64,000 nucleotides of DNA from NCBI GenBank assembly GCA_016191845.1, contig JACPVF010000002.1, positions 16,973 through 80,972 on the forward strand, read 5' to 3'. Positions 30,775 through 42,900 of this stretch are shown here, piece after piece (the first letter of the stretch is position 1; the number at the start of each line of letters is the position of its first letter). The position numbers were made by a program, and so were the translations under genes. The stretch is from Chloroflexota bacterium. Its GTDB lineage: Bacteria > Chloroflexota > Anaerolineae > Anaerolineales > Villigracilaceae. The notes under the pieces are model-generated. The model ran no database searches, was not told the origin of the DNA, and saw only the letters and a program-made list of their open reading frames with translations.

Positions 30775-31839
30775 TTATCTGCCGTATTTGCGTAACAATT
30801 CCTTCAACCGATCATGCGGAAGCGCCTTGACCGTGATGCCGTCTCTGCCTGTCATGGTCTTGGCGGCGATCATCGCGTTCAGAATGGCCTCCTCGGTGGC
30901 GTAGGCGGAAGCCGCAAACAGCGGGTCGATTCTGTCGTTGGAGAGGGCGCGGAGCGTGGCCAAGCCTTCCTCGCCGCCGTGCGCTGCGCCCGGGTTGGCC
31001 GTGGAAAAAGCCAGGAAGATGTCGCCGCTGCCGTTGCCGCCCAGGCTGCCCGTGCGGGCCATGCCGAGCGTGGCGCGTTTGGCAATGCGCCGCAACTGAT
31101 GCGGGAGCAACGGCGCGTCCGTGGCAAGGACCACGATCAGCGAACCCTGCTCGGCCAGCGGATTCTCGCCGTTGGTGAAGGGAGCGTCCTCGGTCAGGTG
31201 CTGGCCCACGGGCACGCCCGCCACCGTCAGCTGGTAACGGCGGCCGAAATTGGCTTGCACGAAGGCCCCGACCGTCCAGCCGCCCAGCCGCTCGGGCAAT
31301 TTCCGCGAGGACGTTCCCGTACCGCCCTTGAACTCGTAACAGATCATACCCGTCCCGCCGCCGACGTTGCCTTCGGGCAACGATCCGCCCTGTGCGGAAT
31401 CGAGCGCCGCCAGCACATGCTCGGGCTCGACGTGGAATTGGTTCATGTCGTTCAACCAGCCGTCGGCGGTCTCCGCCACCACGGGACAGGACCATTTCTG
31501 GAAGAAGGCGTCCTGGCTGGCCTGCCACTGGATGATGGTATCGCGCACGATACCCACGCTGTGGGTATTGGTCAGGCCGATGGGACCCTCAAGCAGGCCG
31601 CCCTCGTCCACCCAGGCGGCGCCCGTCATCTCGCCGTTGCCGTTGAAGGCAAAGGTCCCTGCAAAGACGGGATCGTGATTCGCCCCTCCGCGCGGGTGGA
31701 TGACGGTGACGCCCGTTCGGGCCGAGTCACCTTTGATGACGGTGGCAAACCCCACGGTCAGGCCGGGGATATCGGTGATGGCGTTGAGCGGGCCAGGCGT
31801 CCCCTCCAATGGAATCCCCAGGTCACGAGCACGAGTCAT
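30775..31839 (-). CDS. P1 family peptidase (DmpA-like aminopeptidase)
   Basis: GPLNAITDIPGLTVG, GLTNTHSVGIVRD, nucleophile region SLGGNGSGDIFLAFS; start MTRARDLG at 31839. Confidence 0.88.
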   Translation of the reverse strand: MTRARDLGIPLEGTPGPLNAITDIPGLTVGFATVIKGDSARTGVTVIHPRGGANHDPVFAGTFAFNGNGEMTGAAWVDEGGLLEGPIGLTNTHSVGIVRDTIIQWQASQDAFFQKWSCPVVAETADGWLNDMNQFHVEPEHVLAALDSAQGGSLPEGNVGGGTGMICYEFKGGTGTSSRKLPERLGGWTVGAFVQANFGRRYQLTVAGVPVGQHLTEDAPFTNGENPLAEQGSLIVVLATDAPLLPHQLRRIAKRATLGMARTGSLGGNGSGDIFLAFSTANPGAAHGGEEGLATLRALSNDRIDPLFAASAYATEEAILNAMIAAKTMTGRDGITVKALPHDRLKELLRKYGR

Positions 31840-31917
31840 AAAATCTCCTCTAAAATGAAATGCGGACTGTAGTCCGCAATCAAGGATTGAATGGAGGGCA
31901 ACATCCACACTCCAAAA

Positions 31918-32811
31918 CTAGGCCAGCTTCACCAACCGCTCGGCAATCTGCTGCATGACCTCATCGGGCACGCCATCGGCGGCGCGAGATTGGATGCGGG
32001 TGTCGATGCCATCGTTGACGTAGTCCACCGCCACGAACTCCTCGGCCAGGGCGATCTCGGTCGAGAACCAGTCGAGTTTGCAAATGGCGGCGATGCGCTT
32101 CGTCAGGTCGCGCAGGGGAGCCAGGCCATAACGGGACTCGTCCTCCGCAGTGACCACCGAGTAGACGTGTGTTTCGGGATGCCACCAGCACGGAAAGGCC
32201 TCACCTGCCGCGTAGAAACAACGGAACCAGGCCACCCGCCCGTCGAGCAGGCGCGGCTGGACATTGGCCTGGATCAGATACTTGTGTGTGGGGAATTCGG
32301 TGCGCGCACGCAGGACCTGTTCGAGCGACTCCGCGCCGAGGATGACACCCTCTCCCCCGCCCCCGTTGGACGGCTTGATGACGAAACGCTCTCCCAGCGG
32401 GGAGAGGTCGAAGGGCGGGACGACGGGCTGCTCGACGAAGGGCGCCAGCAGGATCGTGTACGGCGTGTTCAGCCCTGCCTCGATCAATTCGAGGTGCATG
32501 GTAGCTTTATCCTCAGACCAGAGCGAAAGCTCGGTGGGATTGATACGCCGCGCACCGTACTCCCTGGCCCAGCGGTTGATCGGTTCGAAGCGGATGTCGC
32601 CCTGGGCGCGGTCGAGCAGGGTGCGGAAGTTAACCTCGCCCTTGTATAGCGCGGTGACGGCTTCCAATAAGTTGGTGGGAGTCACCTGCCAGAGTGTCTT
32701 GCCCTGACGAACGCAGGCACGCTCGATCAGCCCAACGAAGGCATCGTCGTATTCCCAATACCAGGGCAGACATAGGTCATACAGGATCATCAAGGCCATT
32801 ATAATGGGCAA
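31918..32811 (-). CDS. ATP-grasp fold protein of unknown substrate
   Basis: RFVIKPSNGGGGEGVILGAESLEQVL plus FVAVDYVNDGIDTR; ligase-like organisation. Confidence 0.65.
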   Translation of the reverse strand: MPIIMALMILYDLCLPWYWEYDDAFVGLIERACVRQGKTLWQVTPTNLLEAVTALYKGEVNFRTLLDRAQGDIRFEPINRWAREYGARRINPTELSLWSEDKATMHLELIEAGLNTPYTILLAPFVEQPVVPPFDLSPLGERFVIKPSNGGGGEGVILGAESLEQVLRARTEFPTHKYLIQANVQPRLLDGRVAWFRCFYAAGEAFPCWWHPETHVYSVVTAEDESRYGLAPLRDLTKRIAAICKLDWFSTEIALAEEFVAVDYVNDGIDTRIQSRAADGVPDEVMQQIAERLVKLA

Positions 32812-32999
32812 AACAGTTCAATAACAGTCATATCCTTGCGACGGCCTGAGAAACCATGTCGTCGAGAGGATGCCAGCTCAATTTTTTCGTCTGGACAAAG
32901 TAGGGAATCCCCCCATATTCCCCCAGCCAAGAATACGTGAAAATGTATGGTAGGAGCGTTTTAATTACCCATGCAACCCGTTTTTCTGGAGAGCCGACG

Positions 33000-35900
33000 A
33001 TGAGCAAAAACATCACCAAGGCCGAGTTGATCGAACAGTTAAGAGTCGCTGAGAAGCGGATCTCTGAACTCGAACTCGCCCTAAAACAACCATCCCTATC
33101 GACAAGCACGGGGCAGGAAAAGGAGAAGCTCACCCGTTTACTTGAAGTCCTCCCAGTGGGCGTTTCGATTTTGGACACAGACCGAAAGGTCGTTTACGAA
33201 AACCCGGCCCTTCAACGGATATTGGGCCTTTCAGCGGAAGATTTACACACCGGCGCCTACAAGAATCGGAAGTATCTTTCTGCGGATGGAAGCCCGATGC
33301 CATCTGACGGCTTCGCGAGCATCCAGGCTCGGAACAGCGGCAGGCCGGTTTACAACGTGGAAACGGGGGTCGTCAAGGAAAATGGGGAAACGATTTGGAC
33401 AAGCGCTTCCGCCGTGCCAATGGACTTCCCCGATTGGAAGACCGTGATCGTCACTTCGGACATCACCGAACGTAAACTACTGGAATCAAACCTGCGTGAC
33501 AGCGAACAAAGGTATACCCTTCTATTCCAGAAATCGACCATCCCTGTGTTTCTGGTAAAGTTGCCTGAGGTGACCATCGCCGATGCCAATGAGGCTGCTG
33601 AAAAGCTGACCGGGTATACCCGCGAGGAAATGGTCGGCAGGAATGCGGCTGAACTTGGCCTGATCAGCCATGCACGGCGAACGGAGACGATTAAACAATT
33701 TGAGAAAGAGGGGGAACTGGCTGAAAATGAGATGCGAATTGTCACCAGGTCGGGTGAAGAGCGTATCATCATCATCATCAACACCAATCCGCTCGAAATC
33801 GGCGGACAGGCCTACGCGATCACTTCGATGCAGGATATCACCGAGCGCAAACAGGCGGAGTCCCAAAGGGAGGCCGTGCTCGAGAAACTTCGTGAAAGCG
33901 AGGTTCGTTTCCATATTGCTCTCAAGAACTCGCCCATCGTTGTCTTCAATCAGGATCAAGACCTGCACTATCGCTGGGTCTACAACCCGCAGCTGGGATT
34001 CGACGAAGCGGCGGTACTCGGTAAAACCGACGCCGAATTACTCCCCGTGGATGACGCCGCGCGCCTGACCGAGATCAAGCGCCGAGTCCTGGAAACCGGC
34101 GTTGCAGCCCGCGAGGAAGTCAAGACCACGGTGGACGGGCGGGCTTTTTTCAACGATCTCACCGTTGAACCCTTGCGCGATCAGAGGGGAAGCATCATCG
34201 GCGTAACCTGCGTGTCGGTGGATATCACCGAACGCAAACAGGCCGAGGAGAAATTACGCGAGAACGAGCGTCGATTGCTTGAGGCTCAACGCATTGCCCA
34301 TATTGCGAACTGGGAGTGGGACTTGCGCACTGGGGAGACGCGCTGGTCAGAGGAGAACTACGTCATTCATGGGCTCGACCCAAACGCGCCGACGCTGACC
34401 CCCGATGCTCTCCTGAATCTCACTCACCCCGATGATCAGGAACGGGTCAGTGCGGCCATCTCCCGGGCAATCTCCGAAGGCAAACCAGCCAACCTTGAAT
34501 ATCGTGTGTATCGCCCCGATGGTTCGCTGCGGGTGATCCATGCCATGGGAGAGGTGACGAAATTCGATGCCGAAGGAAGACCCGCCTTGATGTTGGGTAC
34601 CAACCAGGATATCACTGAGCGCAAACAGGCGGAGGAAAAACTGCGCGAGAGCGAGGAATTTCTTCGCCTGGCGTATGAAGCTGCCAATCTGGGTGTGTGG
34701 AAAAACGACCTTGTGACCGGGGCGGTTTATTTTGATGACCGTGCACGGGAGCATTATGGCTTTAGTCAAAATGAAACCACGCTGGCAGAGTTGACGAATC
34801 GCATTCACCCTGATGACTTGCCCAGGGTGGGCGCGGAGATCGCCGCTGCCACTGCACCCACAGGCAGCGGGAAGTTTGCCACCGAATACCGGGTGATCCA
34901 CCCCGATGGCAGCATCCATTGGCTGGATATTGGGGTGCGGGTCACCTTCGAAGGCGAGGGGGAACAGCGGCATTCAGTAGTGGGATATGGCACATCGTTG
35001 GATATCACCGAGCGTAAACGCGCGGATGAGGTCATACACCAATCTCAAGAGAATTTCTACAGGGCTTTCAACTCCAACCCGGCGGCTTTGGCGATTACCC
35101 GGCTTGGGGATGGCAAATTCCTCATTATCAACGAAGCATATACAACCATTATGGGATACAAACCAGATGAGGTCCTGGGTCGCACGACGGCAGAACTGAA
35201 TATTTATGTCCAGCCGGAGGAACGAGAGCAATTGCTCAACCAGCTTCATGAGCAGGGTAATGTACGAAATTATGAACTACTGGCCCGGCAAAAGTCAGGC
35301 GAAACCGGAAACTTGATGATCTCGATGGAGCCGATCACGTATAACAATGAGCCGTGCATCCTGTCCACGTTCCTGGATATTACTGAACGTAAACGGATGG
35401 AGCACAAGTTGGAGGAGAATGAACGCAATTATCGCGAACTGGTACAGAATACCAACAGTGCCATCATCCGCTGGCGGAGCGACGGCACTATTACCTTCTT
35501 CAACGAATACGCCCAGTCCTTCCTTGGCTACAGCGCGGACGAAGTCATCGGGAAACACGTGAACATTCTCCTGCCCCAGACGGAATCCAGCGGCGGTGAC
35601 TTGTCGGGGCTGGTGAAAGAGATCGTCGTTCATCCTGAGCAATTCATCAACACTGTCAACGAGAATATCTGTAAGGATGGGCGCCGGGTTTGGATGATCT
35701 GGACCAATAAACCGGTCTACGACGAAAACGGCCTGCTAAAGGAGATCCTGGCGGTCGGTTCCGATATCACCGAACGCAAACACATTGAGGAGGAACTGCG
35801 CCGCTCCAATGCTGAGTTGGAACAGTTTGCCTATATTGCTTCACACGACCTGCAGGAACCCCTGCGCGCCGTGGCCGGCATGGTGCAATTACTGCAAAAA

Positions 35901-36479
35901 CGCTACCAGGGGCAGCTCGATGCACGCGCTGACGAATATATCGGCCACGCAGTGGAGGCCTCCGCGCGCATGCAAAGCCTGATCCAGGACCTGCTGGAGT
36001 ACTCGCGCGTCGACCGTCGCGGGCATCCCATTGAGATGGTGAATGCAGAGACCTGTCTGAAGGCTGCCCTGAAGAACCTGGGGGCAGCCATTCAGGAAAG
36101 TCATGCCGAGGTCGTGTCGGACTCCCTGCCCGCCGTCCACGCGGACTCGACTCAACTGACGCAGCTCTTCCAGAACCTGGTCGGCAACAGCATCAAATTC
36201 CGACGGGATGAGGATCCACGTGTGTCGATCAGCGCAACGCGGGTGAACAATGCATGGCAATTTTCGATCCGCGACAATGGGATCGGCATCGAGCCTCAAT
36301 ATTACGAACGCATCTTCCTCGTCTTCCAGCGGCTGCATACGCGCCGTGAATATCAGGGAACCGGCATCGGGCTTGCCCTGTGCAAAAAGATCGTCGAACG
36401 GCATGGCGGCTCCATCTGGGTCGAATCACAGCCCGGAGAAGGTTCCACGTTCTATTTCACCCTTCCAATCAAGGAGTAA
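33000..36479 (+). CDS. Multi-PAS sensor histidine kinase (about 7 PAS domains)
   Basis: Seven DITERK-type PAC ends; HisKA FAYIASHDLQEPLRAVAGM; HATPase NSIKFRR...IRDNGIGI...GTGIGLALCKKI. Start assigned at MSKN. Confidence 0.9.
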   Translation: MSKNITKAELIEQLRVAEKRISELELALKQPSLSTSTGQEKEKLTRLLEVLPVGVSILDTDRKVVYENPALQRILGLSAEDLHTGAYKNRKYLSADGSPMPSDGFASIQARNSGRPVYNVETGVVKENGETIWTSASAVPMDFPDWKTVIVTSDITERKLLESNLRDSEQRYTLLFQKSTIPVFLVKLPEVTIADANEAAEKLTGYTREEMVGRNAAELGLISHARRTETIKQFEKEGELAENEMRIVTRSGEERIIIIINTNPLEIGGQAYAITSMQDITERKQAESQREAVLEKLRESEVRFHIALKNSPIVVFNQDQDLHYRWVYNPQLGFDEAAVLGKTDAELLPVDDAARLTEIKRRVLETGVAAREEVKTTVDGRAFFNDLTVEPLRDQRGSIIGVTCVSVDITERKQAEEKLRENERRLLEAQRIAHIANWEWDLRTGETRWSEENYVIHGLDPNAPTLTPDALLNLTHPDDQERVSAAISRAISEGKPANLEYRVYRPDGSLRVIHAMGEVTKFDAEGRPALMLGTNQDITERKQAEEKLRESEEFLRLAYEAANLGVWKNDLVTGAVYFDDRAREHYGFSQNETTLAELTNRIHPDDLPRVGAEIAAATAPTGSGKFATEYRVIHPDGSIHWLDIGVRVTFEGEGEQRHSVVGYGTSLDITERKRADEVIHQSQENFYRAFNSNPAALAITRLGDGKFLIINEAYTTIMGYKPDEVLGRTTAELNIYVQPEEREQLLNQLHEQGNVRNYELLARQKSGETGNLMISMEPITYNNEPCILSTFLDITERKRMEHKLEENERNYRELVQNTNSAIIRWRSDGTITFFNEYAQSFLGYSADEVIGKHVNILLPQTESSGGDLSGLVKEIVVHPEQFINTVNENICKDGRRVWMIWTNKPVYDENGLLKEILAVGSDITERKHIEEELRRSNAELEQFAYIASHDLQEPLRAVAGMVQLLQKRYQGQLDARADEYIGHAVEASARMQSLIQDLLEYSRVDRRGHPIEMVNAETCLKAALKNLGAAIQESHAEVVSDSLPAVHADSTQLTQLFQNLVGNSIKFRRDEDPRVSISATRVNNAWQFSIRDNGIGIEPQYYERIFLVFQRLHTRREYQGTGIGLALCKKIVERHGGSIWVESQPGEGSTFYFTLPIKE

Positions 36480-36484
36480 ATCTC

Positions 36485-36937
36485 ATGACCCCCACCCTGC
36501 ATCACATCGAAATCCTCCTGGTGGAGGACAGTCCCGCAGACATCTTGATCGCCCGCGAGGCGCTGTCCGAAGCCAAGTTGATCAACACGATCCATGTCGC
36601 TGAAGATGGCGTGGAGGCCATGGACTTTCTTCACAAGCACGGGAAATTTGCCTCCGCTCCCACTCCTGACCTGATCCTGCTGGACCTCAACCTGCCCCGC
36701 AAGAATGGGCGCGAGGTGCTGACAGAGATCAAAGCCGACGAAAATTTAAAGCAAATCCCCGTGGTGGTGCTGACCACCTCCAGCGCGGAAGAAGATATTT
36801 TGAAGTCATATAACCTGCACGCCAACTGCTACGTCATCAAGCCTGTGGAGTTCGAAAGCTTCGTGAAAGCCGTTCAATCCATTCAGCATTTTTGGTTCAG
36901 CGTGGTGACTCTGCCCCCTGGAAAGGAATCAGCATGA
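36485..36937 (+). CDS. Response regulator (single REC, Rcp1-like)
   Basis: ILLVEDSPADILIAREAL...PDLILLDLNLPRKNGREVL...PVVVLTTSSAEEDI. Confidence 0.9.
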   Translation: MTPTLHHIEILLVEDSPADILIAREALSEAKLINTIHVAEDGVEAMDFLHKHGKFASAPTPDLILLDLNLPRKNGREVLTEIKADENLKQIPVVVLTTSSAEEDILKSYNLHANCYVIKPVEFESFVKAVQSIQHFWFSVVTLPPGKESA

Positions 36938-39900
36938 ATCACGAATCCTCCCTGAATGTCCTGTTGGTCGAAGACAATCCCACCGACGTGCTGCTCCTGC
37001 AAAACGCATTGGAGACAGATCACCTTTCGGAATTTGCCCTGACTCATGTGGAGCGCCTCGAGGACGGGCTGCGCCTGCTGGCACAGGCGCAATTCGATAT
37101 TGTCCTGGTGGACCTTGGTCTGCCGGATAGTTCCGGGTTGGAAACCTTTGTGAAATTACATGCACAGGCTCCCGGCCTGCCGGTGGTGGTTTTTTCAGGG
37201 AACGAGGATGAAGAGCAGGCAGTTCGTGCGGTGGAAGCAGGCGCACAGGACTATCTGGTCAAAGGCATGAGCGGGTTCGAGATGGCGCCGCGCGCCATCC
37301 GCTATGCCATCGAACGTCAAAAACAGTCAAGCGCCCTGCAAAGAAGCGAACAACGTTTTTCCGTTGCCTTTCATGCCAGCCCAACGGCGCAGGCCATCAC
37401 ATCCGCGACGAATCAACAACTCGTGATGGTCAATGATTCCTATTGCAACCTCACGGGATATCGTCGGGGCGAATTGATCGGTCGCACCACAGCCGAAATG
37501 AATTTCTGGGTGGACCTCGGCGATCAAAAACGCATGATCGAGCAATGGCAATCGATGGGGCATATCAAGAATACAGAAATGCTGTTCAGGCATCGATCCG
37601 GCGGAGTGCTTACCCTATTGGTATCCCTGGAACCGATTGAACTTGATGGCATGCCCTGCATCATCTCCACCGTAATGGACATTACCGAGCGCAAACTGGC
37701 CGAAAAAGAACTAAAAGAAAGCGAAGAACGGTTTTCCACAGCCTTCTTCACCAGCCCGGTCGCCCAATCCATCATCGACCCCGCAAAAGGCGAGATCCTA
37801 GCGGTTAATGATAGCTGTTGTTCCCTGTTTGAATACAGTCGCAGGGAATTGATCGGTGCCAATCCTGAAAAGTTGATGCTATGGGCGAATTCCGCCGAAA
37901 GATTGGCCGCCACGGAGGAATTACAAAGGACCGATCATTTACCCCCAAGGGAAACAAAAATTCGGACGAAGTCAGGCGAAATCCGTACGGTTATCGCCGC
38001 CATTGAACCGATCCAGTGGGGCGGGACTTCCTGTTTCATCTCGTCGGTCTTAGACATCACCGAACGCAAACAGGCGGAGGAACGGGTTCGCATCAGCGAA
38101 GGGCAGTTAGAGGCCCTGGTGACCTCCCTTGACGATATCGTCTTCGAAGTGGACGAAAATGGAACCTACCTCAATGTGTGGACATCCAATGAGGCCATGC
38201 TTTTCAAGCCGCGCGAGCAGGTGATCGGCAAACGCTTCGACGAGATCTTTGGCAAAGAAGTCGGCCGCCCATTCTTCGAATATCTGGCACGCACGCTGGA
38301 TGGAGGCACTCCACAAACGCTTGAATATCCTGTGGACATTGCCGGCTCCCAACATTGGTTCGCCGCCCGTTTTAGCCCAATCCATTCAAAGGTGGGGGAA
38401 CGGAAGGCTGTGTCCATTCTTGTGCGCGACATCACCGAACGTATACAAAGCGAAAAAATGGTGAAGCAATGGGCGGATGCGTTTGAAAACTGTGCGCATG
38501 GAATTGCGATTGGGTTGCCGACCACAAACCTTATACTGACATGCAATTCGGCTTTTGCACGCCTGCAGGACCGCACAGTTGAGGAAATTTCGAGCATGCC
38601 CATCTTAAGCATGTATGTGCCACAGGACCACGAGTTTGTAAGAGATTCAATTGCAAAGGCAGACCAGGTCGGCCATGTGAGCTATGAAGCACACATGCTA
38701 AGAAAGGATGGCAGCATCTATCCAGTACAGATGGATGTTGTCAGCGTAAAGGATGAAAACGGTGATGTCCTGTATCGGGTTGCCAGCCAACAGGACATCA
38801 CCGATCGTAAACAGGCGGAACTGATAATCTGGGAAAAATTAAAACTACAGGAACAACTGGAAAAGACCGCCGCCATCGTGCCGGGCATGATTCACATTTT
38901 CAAGCGGGATGCTGATGGAAAATTCAGCATGCCCTATGCCAGCCCGGCCTTTCGGGATGTGTACGGGCTGGAAGCGGCGGAGGTGGCAAACGACATGTCG
39001 CCAGCCTTCACCCGCATCGACCCCCGGGATGTTCCGCACATTCAGGCGACCATTGCCGAATCGGCCCGCAGCATGAATCCCTGGCGCGACGAGTTCCGCT
39101 ATCACCACCCACAGAAGGGACTGCGCTGGCTGGAGGGCCACTCCACGCCGGTAATGGAATCGGATGGCAGCATTCTGTGGTATGGCATCATCGAGGATTT
39201 CACCGAGCGCAAACGGGTGGAGGAAAAGGTCCACCAGAGCGAGGAAAGGCTGCGCCTGACCCTGGAAACCACCTCGGACGGATTCTGGATCGTCGATGCC
39301 AACCGCCGGTTTATGGACGTCAACGAAGCCTATTGCTCGATGTCCGGGTACACCCGCGCGGAATTCCTGCAATTATCCATTTCGGATGTCGAAGTGCTCG
39401 AATCCCTCGAGAATACTCAGAACCACGTCAAAAAGATCATCGAGACTGGCGCAGACCGCTTCGAAACCCGCCATCGCCGCAAAGACGGCGATATCTTCGA
39501 TGTCGAGGTCAGCGTCAACCTGCTGGATCGGGAACAGGGGCTCATGATCTGTTTCTGCCGCGATATTACCGAACGCAAACGCAGCGAGGCCTTGATCTAC
39601 GCCCAACGTGACCTTGCAGGCGCCCTCGGCAAGCTTGATACAACTGAGGATGGTTTCCGCATCTTCCTGGAATCCATCCTCAACCTGACCGGGCTGGACA
39701 GCGGCGGTATCTACCTTTTCGATGAAAACTTCGGCAGCCTTGACCTCATTTATCACCAGGGATTGAGCGACTCGTTCATCCAACAGGTGGCTCACTTCAC
39801 GCCGGATTCGCCGAACGTGCAGATGCTTCTGCCCGGCAGGCCCCATTACTTCCCCTCCAGCGATCCGGTGGTCCAAAACCCTATGCACAAGCGGGAGGGG

Positions 39901-42900
39901 CTGACAGCGCTGGCGGTGGTGCCCTTCCTTTACCAGGAACGCGTGGTTGGATGCCTGAACCTTGCCTCGCACACCCTAAGCGAGGTGACGGAATACGCCC
40001 GGCACGTGCTCGAAACCCTCTCGGCGGAGATCGGCAACTTTGCCATGCACCTGCGCGCCCGGGAGGCCCTGCGTGAAAGCGAGGAGAAATATCGTACGCT
40101 GATCACTTCCACCATGGATGGGGTGTTCGTAGCGCAGGACGAGAAATTTATTTTTGCCAATCCGGCCTTGCCGGCCAGCCTTGGATATGACATGGAGGAA
40201 TTCGAGAATATTCCCTTCGAGAAGGTGCTTGCTCCCGAATATCTGGGGCTATTTACCAGACGCTTCCACCAGCGTGTTGCGGGGGAAAGCCCCGTCTTCA
40301 ATTACCAGGTCCAATTCATGAACAAGACATGGACCAACAAGGTCTGGTTTGAACTGCGCGCCAATTTGACCACCTATCAAGGCCGTCCGGCGGTGTTGGG
40401 GATTGCCCGCGATATCACCGAACGCAAACAGTCCGAGGAAGCCCTTCGCGAAAGTGAAGAACGCTATCGGCAGGCTATTACAGCTGCGGATGCCATCCCC
40501 TACGCATTGGATTACACCACCGACCGCTACGCATTTGTGGGCGAGGGCATCGAGAAATTGACTGGCATCTCCGCCAGCGAGTTCAGCCCGGGGATGTTCG
40601 CCGAGATGCATCTCGAGTCCATCATGCAAGGGAATCTGAAGGGCATGCACGTCGTGGAAGCCATTCAGCTGGTACGGCAGGGCAAGGCCGGACCTCTGTG
40701 GCAATGCGACCACCGCATCCGCACGCGCTCCGGGACAATACGGTGGTATTCTGATTCCGCCATCCAGATCCTGGGCGAGGATGGAATTCCCAGGAGTTCC
40801 ATCGGCATCATCCAGGATATCACCGAACGCAAACAGGCAGAGGACAAATTACGTCAGCGACTGACCGAGCTGGAAGTTTTGTACACCAGCGGCTTGATTC
40901 TCAACCGCCTTTCCAGCCCGCAAGAGATCGGCAAAAAGGTCATTGAACTGCTCGAGCAGAAAATGCACTGGCACCACAGCGTCATCCGCCTGCACAATCC
41001 TGAAGAGCGGTCGCTTAGTCTGCTTGCGTTCAGCCAACCTACCCTGGCTGATGAACAGGAATACCAGAAGGTTAAAGACCTCTTAGAGAAAAGCATAATG
41101 GGATCTGGTGAAGGGCTGAGTGGCTGGGCGGTGCAAAACAATCAAGCCATTCGCGTCAACAACATCAGCGAGGACCCCCGCTACCGCGAATCATATACAG
41201 GCATGCACTCAGGGTTATATGTGCCGATCAGCCTGGGCGAGAACGTGATCGGGGTGATCAGCATCGAGAGTGAAAAGCCGGATGGCTTCAGCGAATCTGA
41301 TGAGCGCTTCGTCGCTACGTTATCGAATCAAGCGGCAATTGCCATCGAGAATGCGCGCCTGAACAACGACCTCGAACGGCGGGTGCGCGAACGCACCGCC
41401 GAGGTACAGGACCTGTACGACAACGCTCCCACGGGTTATCACTCTCTCGATTCCAACGGCCGATTTGTCCGAGTCAACCGGACCGAATTGAACTGGCTTG
41501 GCTATTCCCAGGAGGAATTACTGGGGCGTCCCGTGGCGGAATTTTTAACCGAACGTAGTGTTGCCCGCTTCCGGGAAAATTTCCCTGTCTTCAAAAAGAA
41601 TGGCTCGCTGCGTGACCTGGAATTGGAGTTTATCCGCAAGGATGGCTCGACCATGCCCAGTCTGATCAATGCAATTGCCATCTACGACACACAGGGGAAT
41701 TACATGATGAGCCATTCCACTGTGTTTGATAACACTGAAAGAAAGAAGGCTGAAGTTTCCCTGCGAGAAAGCCAGGAAAACCTGCAGTATTTCTTCGACA
41801 CTGCCAGTGAACTGATCCAAAGCATGGATGAAAATGGGAACTACCAGTATGTGAATAATGCCTGGAGCAGAACATTGGGATACAGCTCCAGGGAGGCCCT
41901 CCAGATGACGATGGCAGACGTCATCGACCCGTCCTATCAGGAACATTGTCAGGAGCTATTGAGTTCCCTGATTGCAGACCAGCATCTGCGACAGATGGAG
42001 GTGGTCTTCAGGAATAAAGCCGGCGAACCCGTGATTGTGGATGGCAGTGTCAGCAGCCGCAAGGATAAAAGCGGTCACATCGTCACCAATGGCATCTTCC
42101 GCAACATCACCGAACGTAAGAAGGCCGAAGACGCCCTGCGCGCCTCCGAAGCCCGTCTGAATTTCCTGCTTTCCAAAACCCCTGCCATGATCTTCTCGGC
42201 CAATCTGACCTATCCCCTCCCGATCACTTTCATGAGCGATTCGGCGCGTGAGATCGTCGGCTATGAACCGCAACAGTATTACGAAGACCCGGGCTTCTGG
42301 CTAAATCTCGTCCACCCCGATGACGTGGATACGGGCATGCTGGCCATGCAGGGGTTGATCGAAAAAGGCCATGTCGTGTGGGAAAGCCGTATCCTCCGCC
42401 CGGATGGGAACTACCAGTGGATGTCCACGGGGGCGAGTCTGCTGCTCGGCGAAAAAGGTCAGCCACGCGAGATCATCGGTTTTACGGTCAACATCGACGA
42501 CCGTAAACAGGCTGAGGAGGCCCTGCGCGAGAGCGAGGAACAGAACCGTCTGCTGTTCGAGGAGGCTCCCGAGTCCGTCGTGCTGCTCGATGATCACGGC
42601 CGCATCCTCCGCATGAACCGCGCCTTCGAAACCCTCACCGGCCACCCTCGCGAGATCCTCCTCGGCCGCAGGGCCGAACAGACCGACCTCCTCCCCCCTC
42701 AGGAGATGCAGTCCCTCCTCCAGTCCATCGAGGAGAATGTCCGCTCCGGCGCCGAGTTCACCTCCTCGAACTTCAAACTCATCCGCGCAGACGGCACCCC
42801 CCGCGACGTGCGGGTCAATGTCTTCCCCCTCCGCATCCAGGGCAGGATCCACTACCTCTCCACCATGCACGATGTCACCGCCGAGAAACAAGCCGAGGAG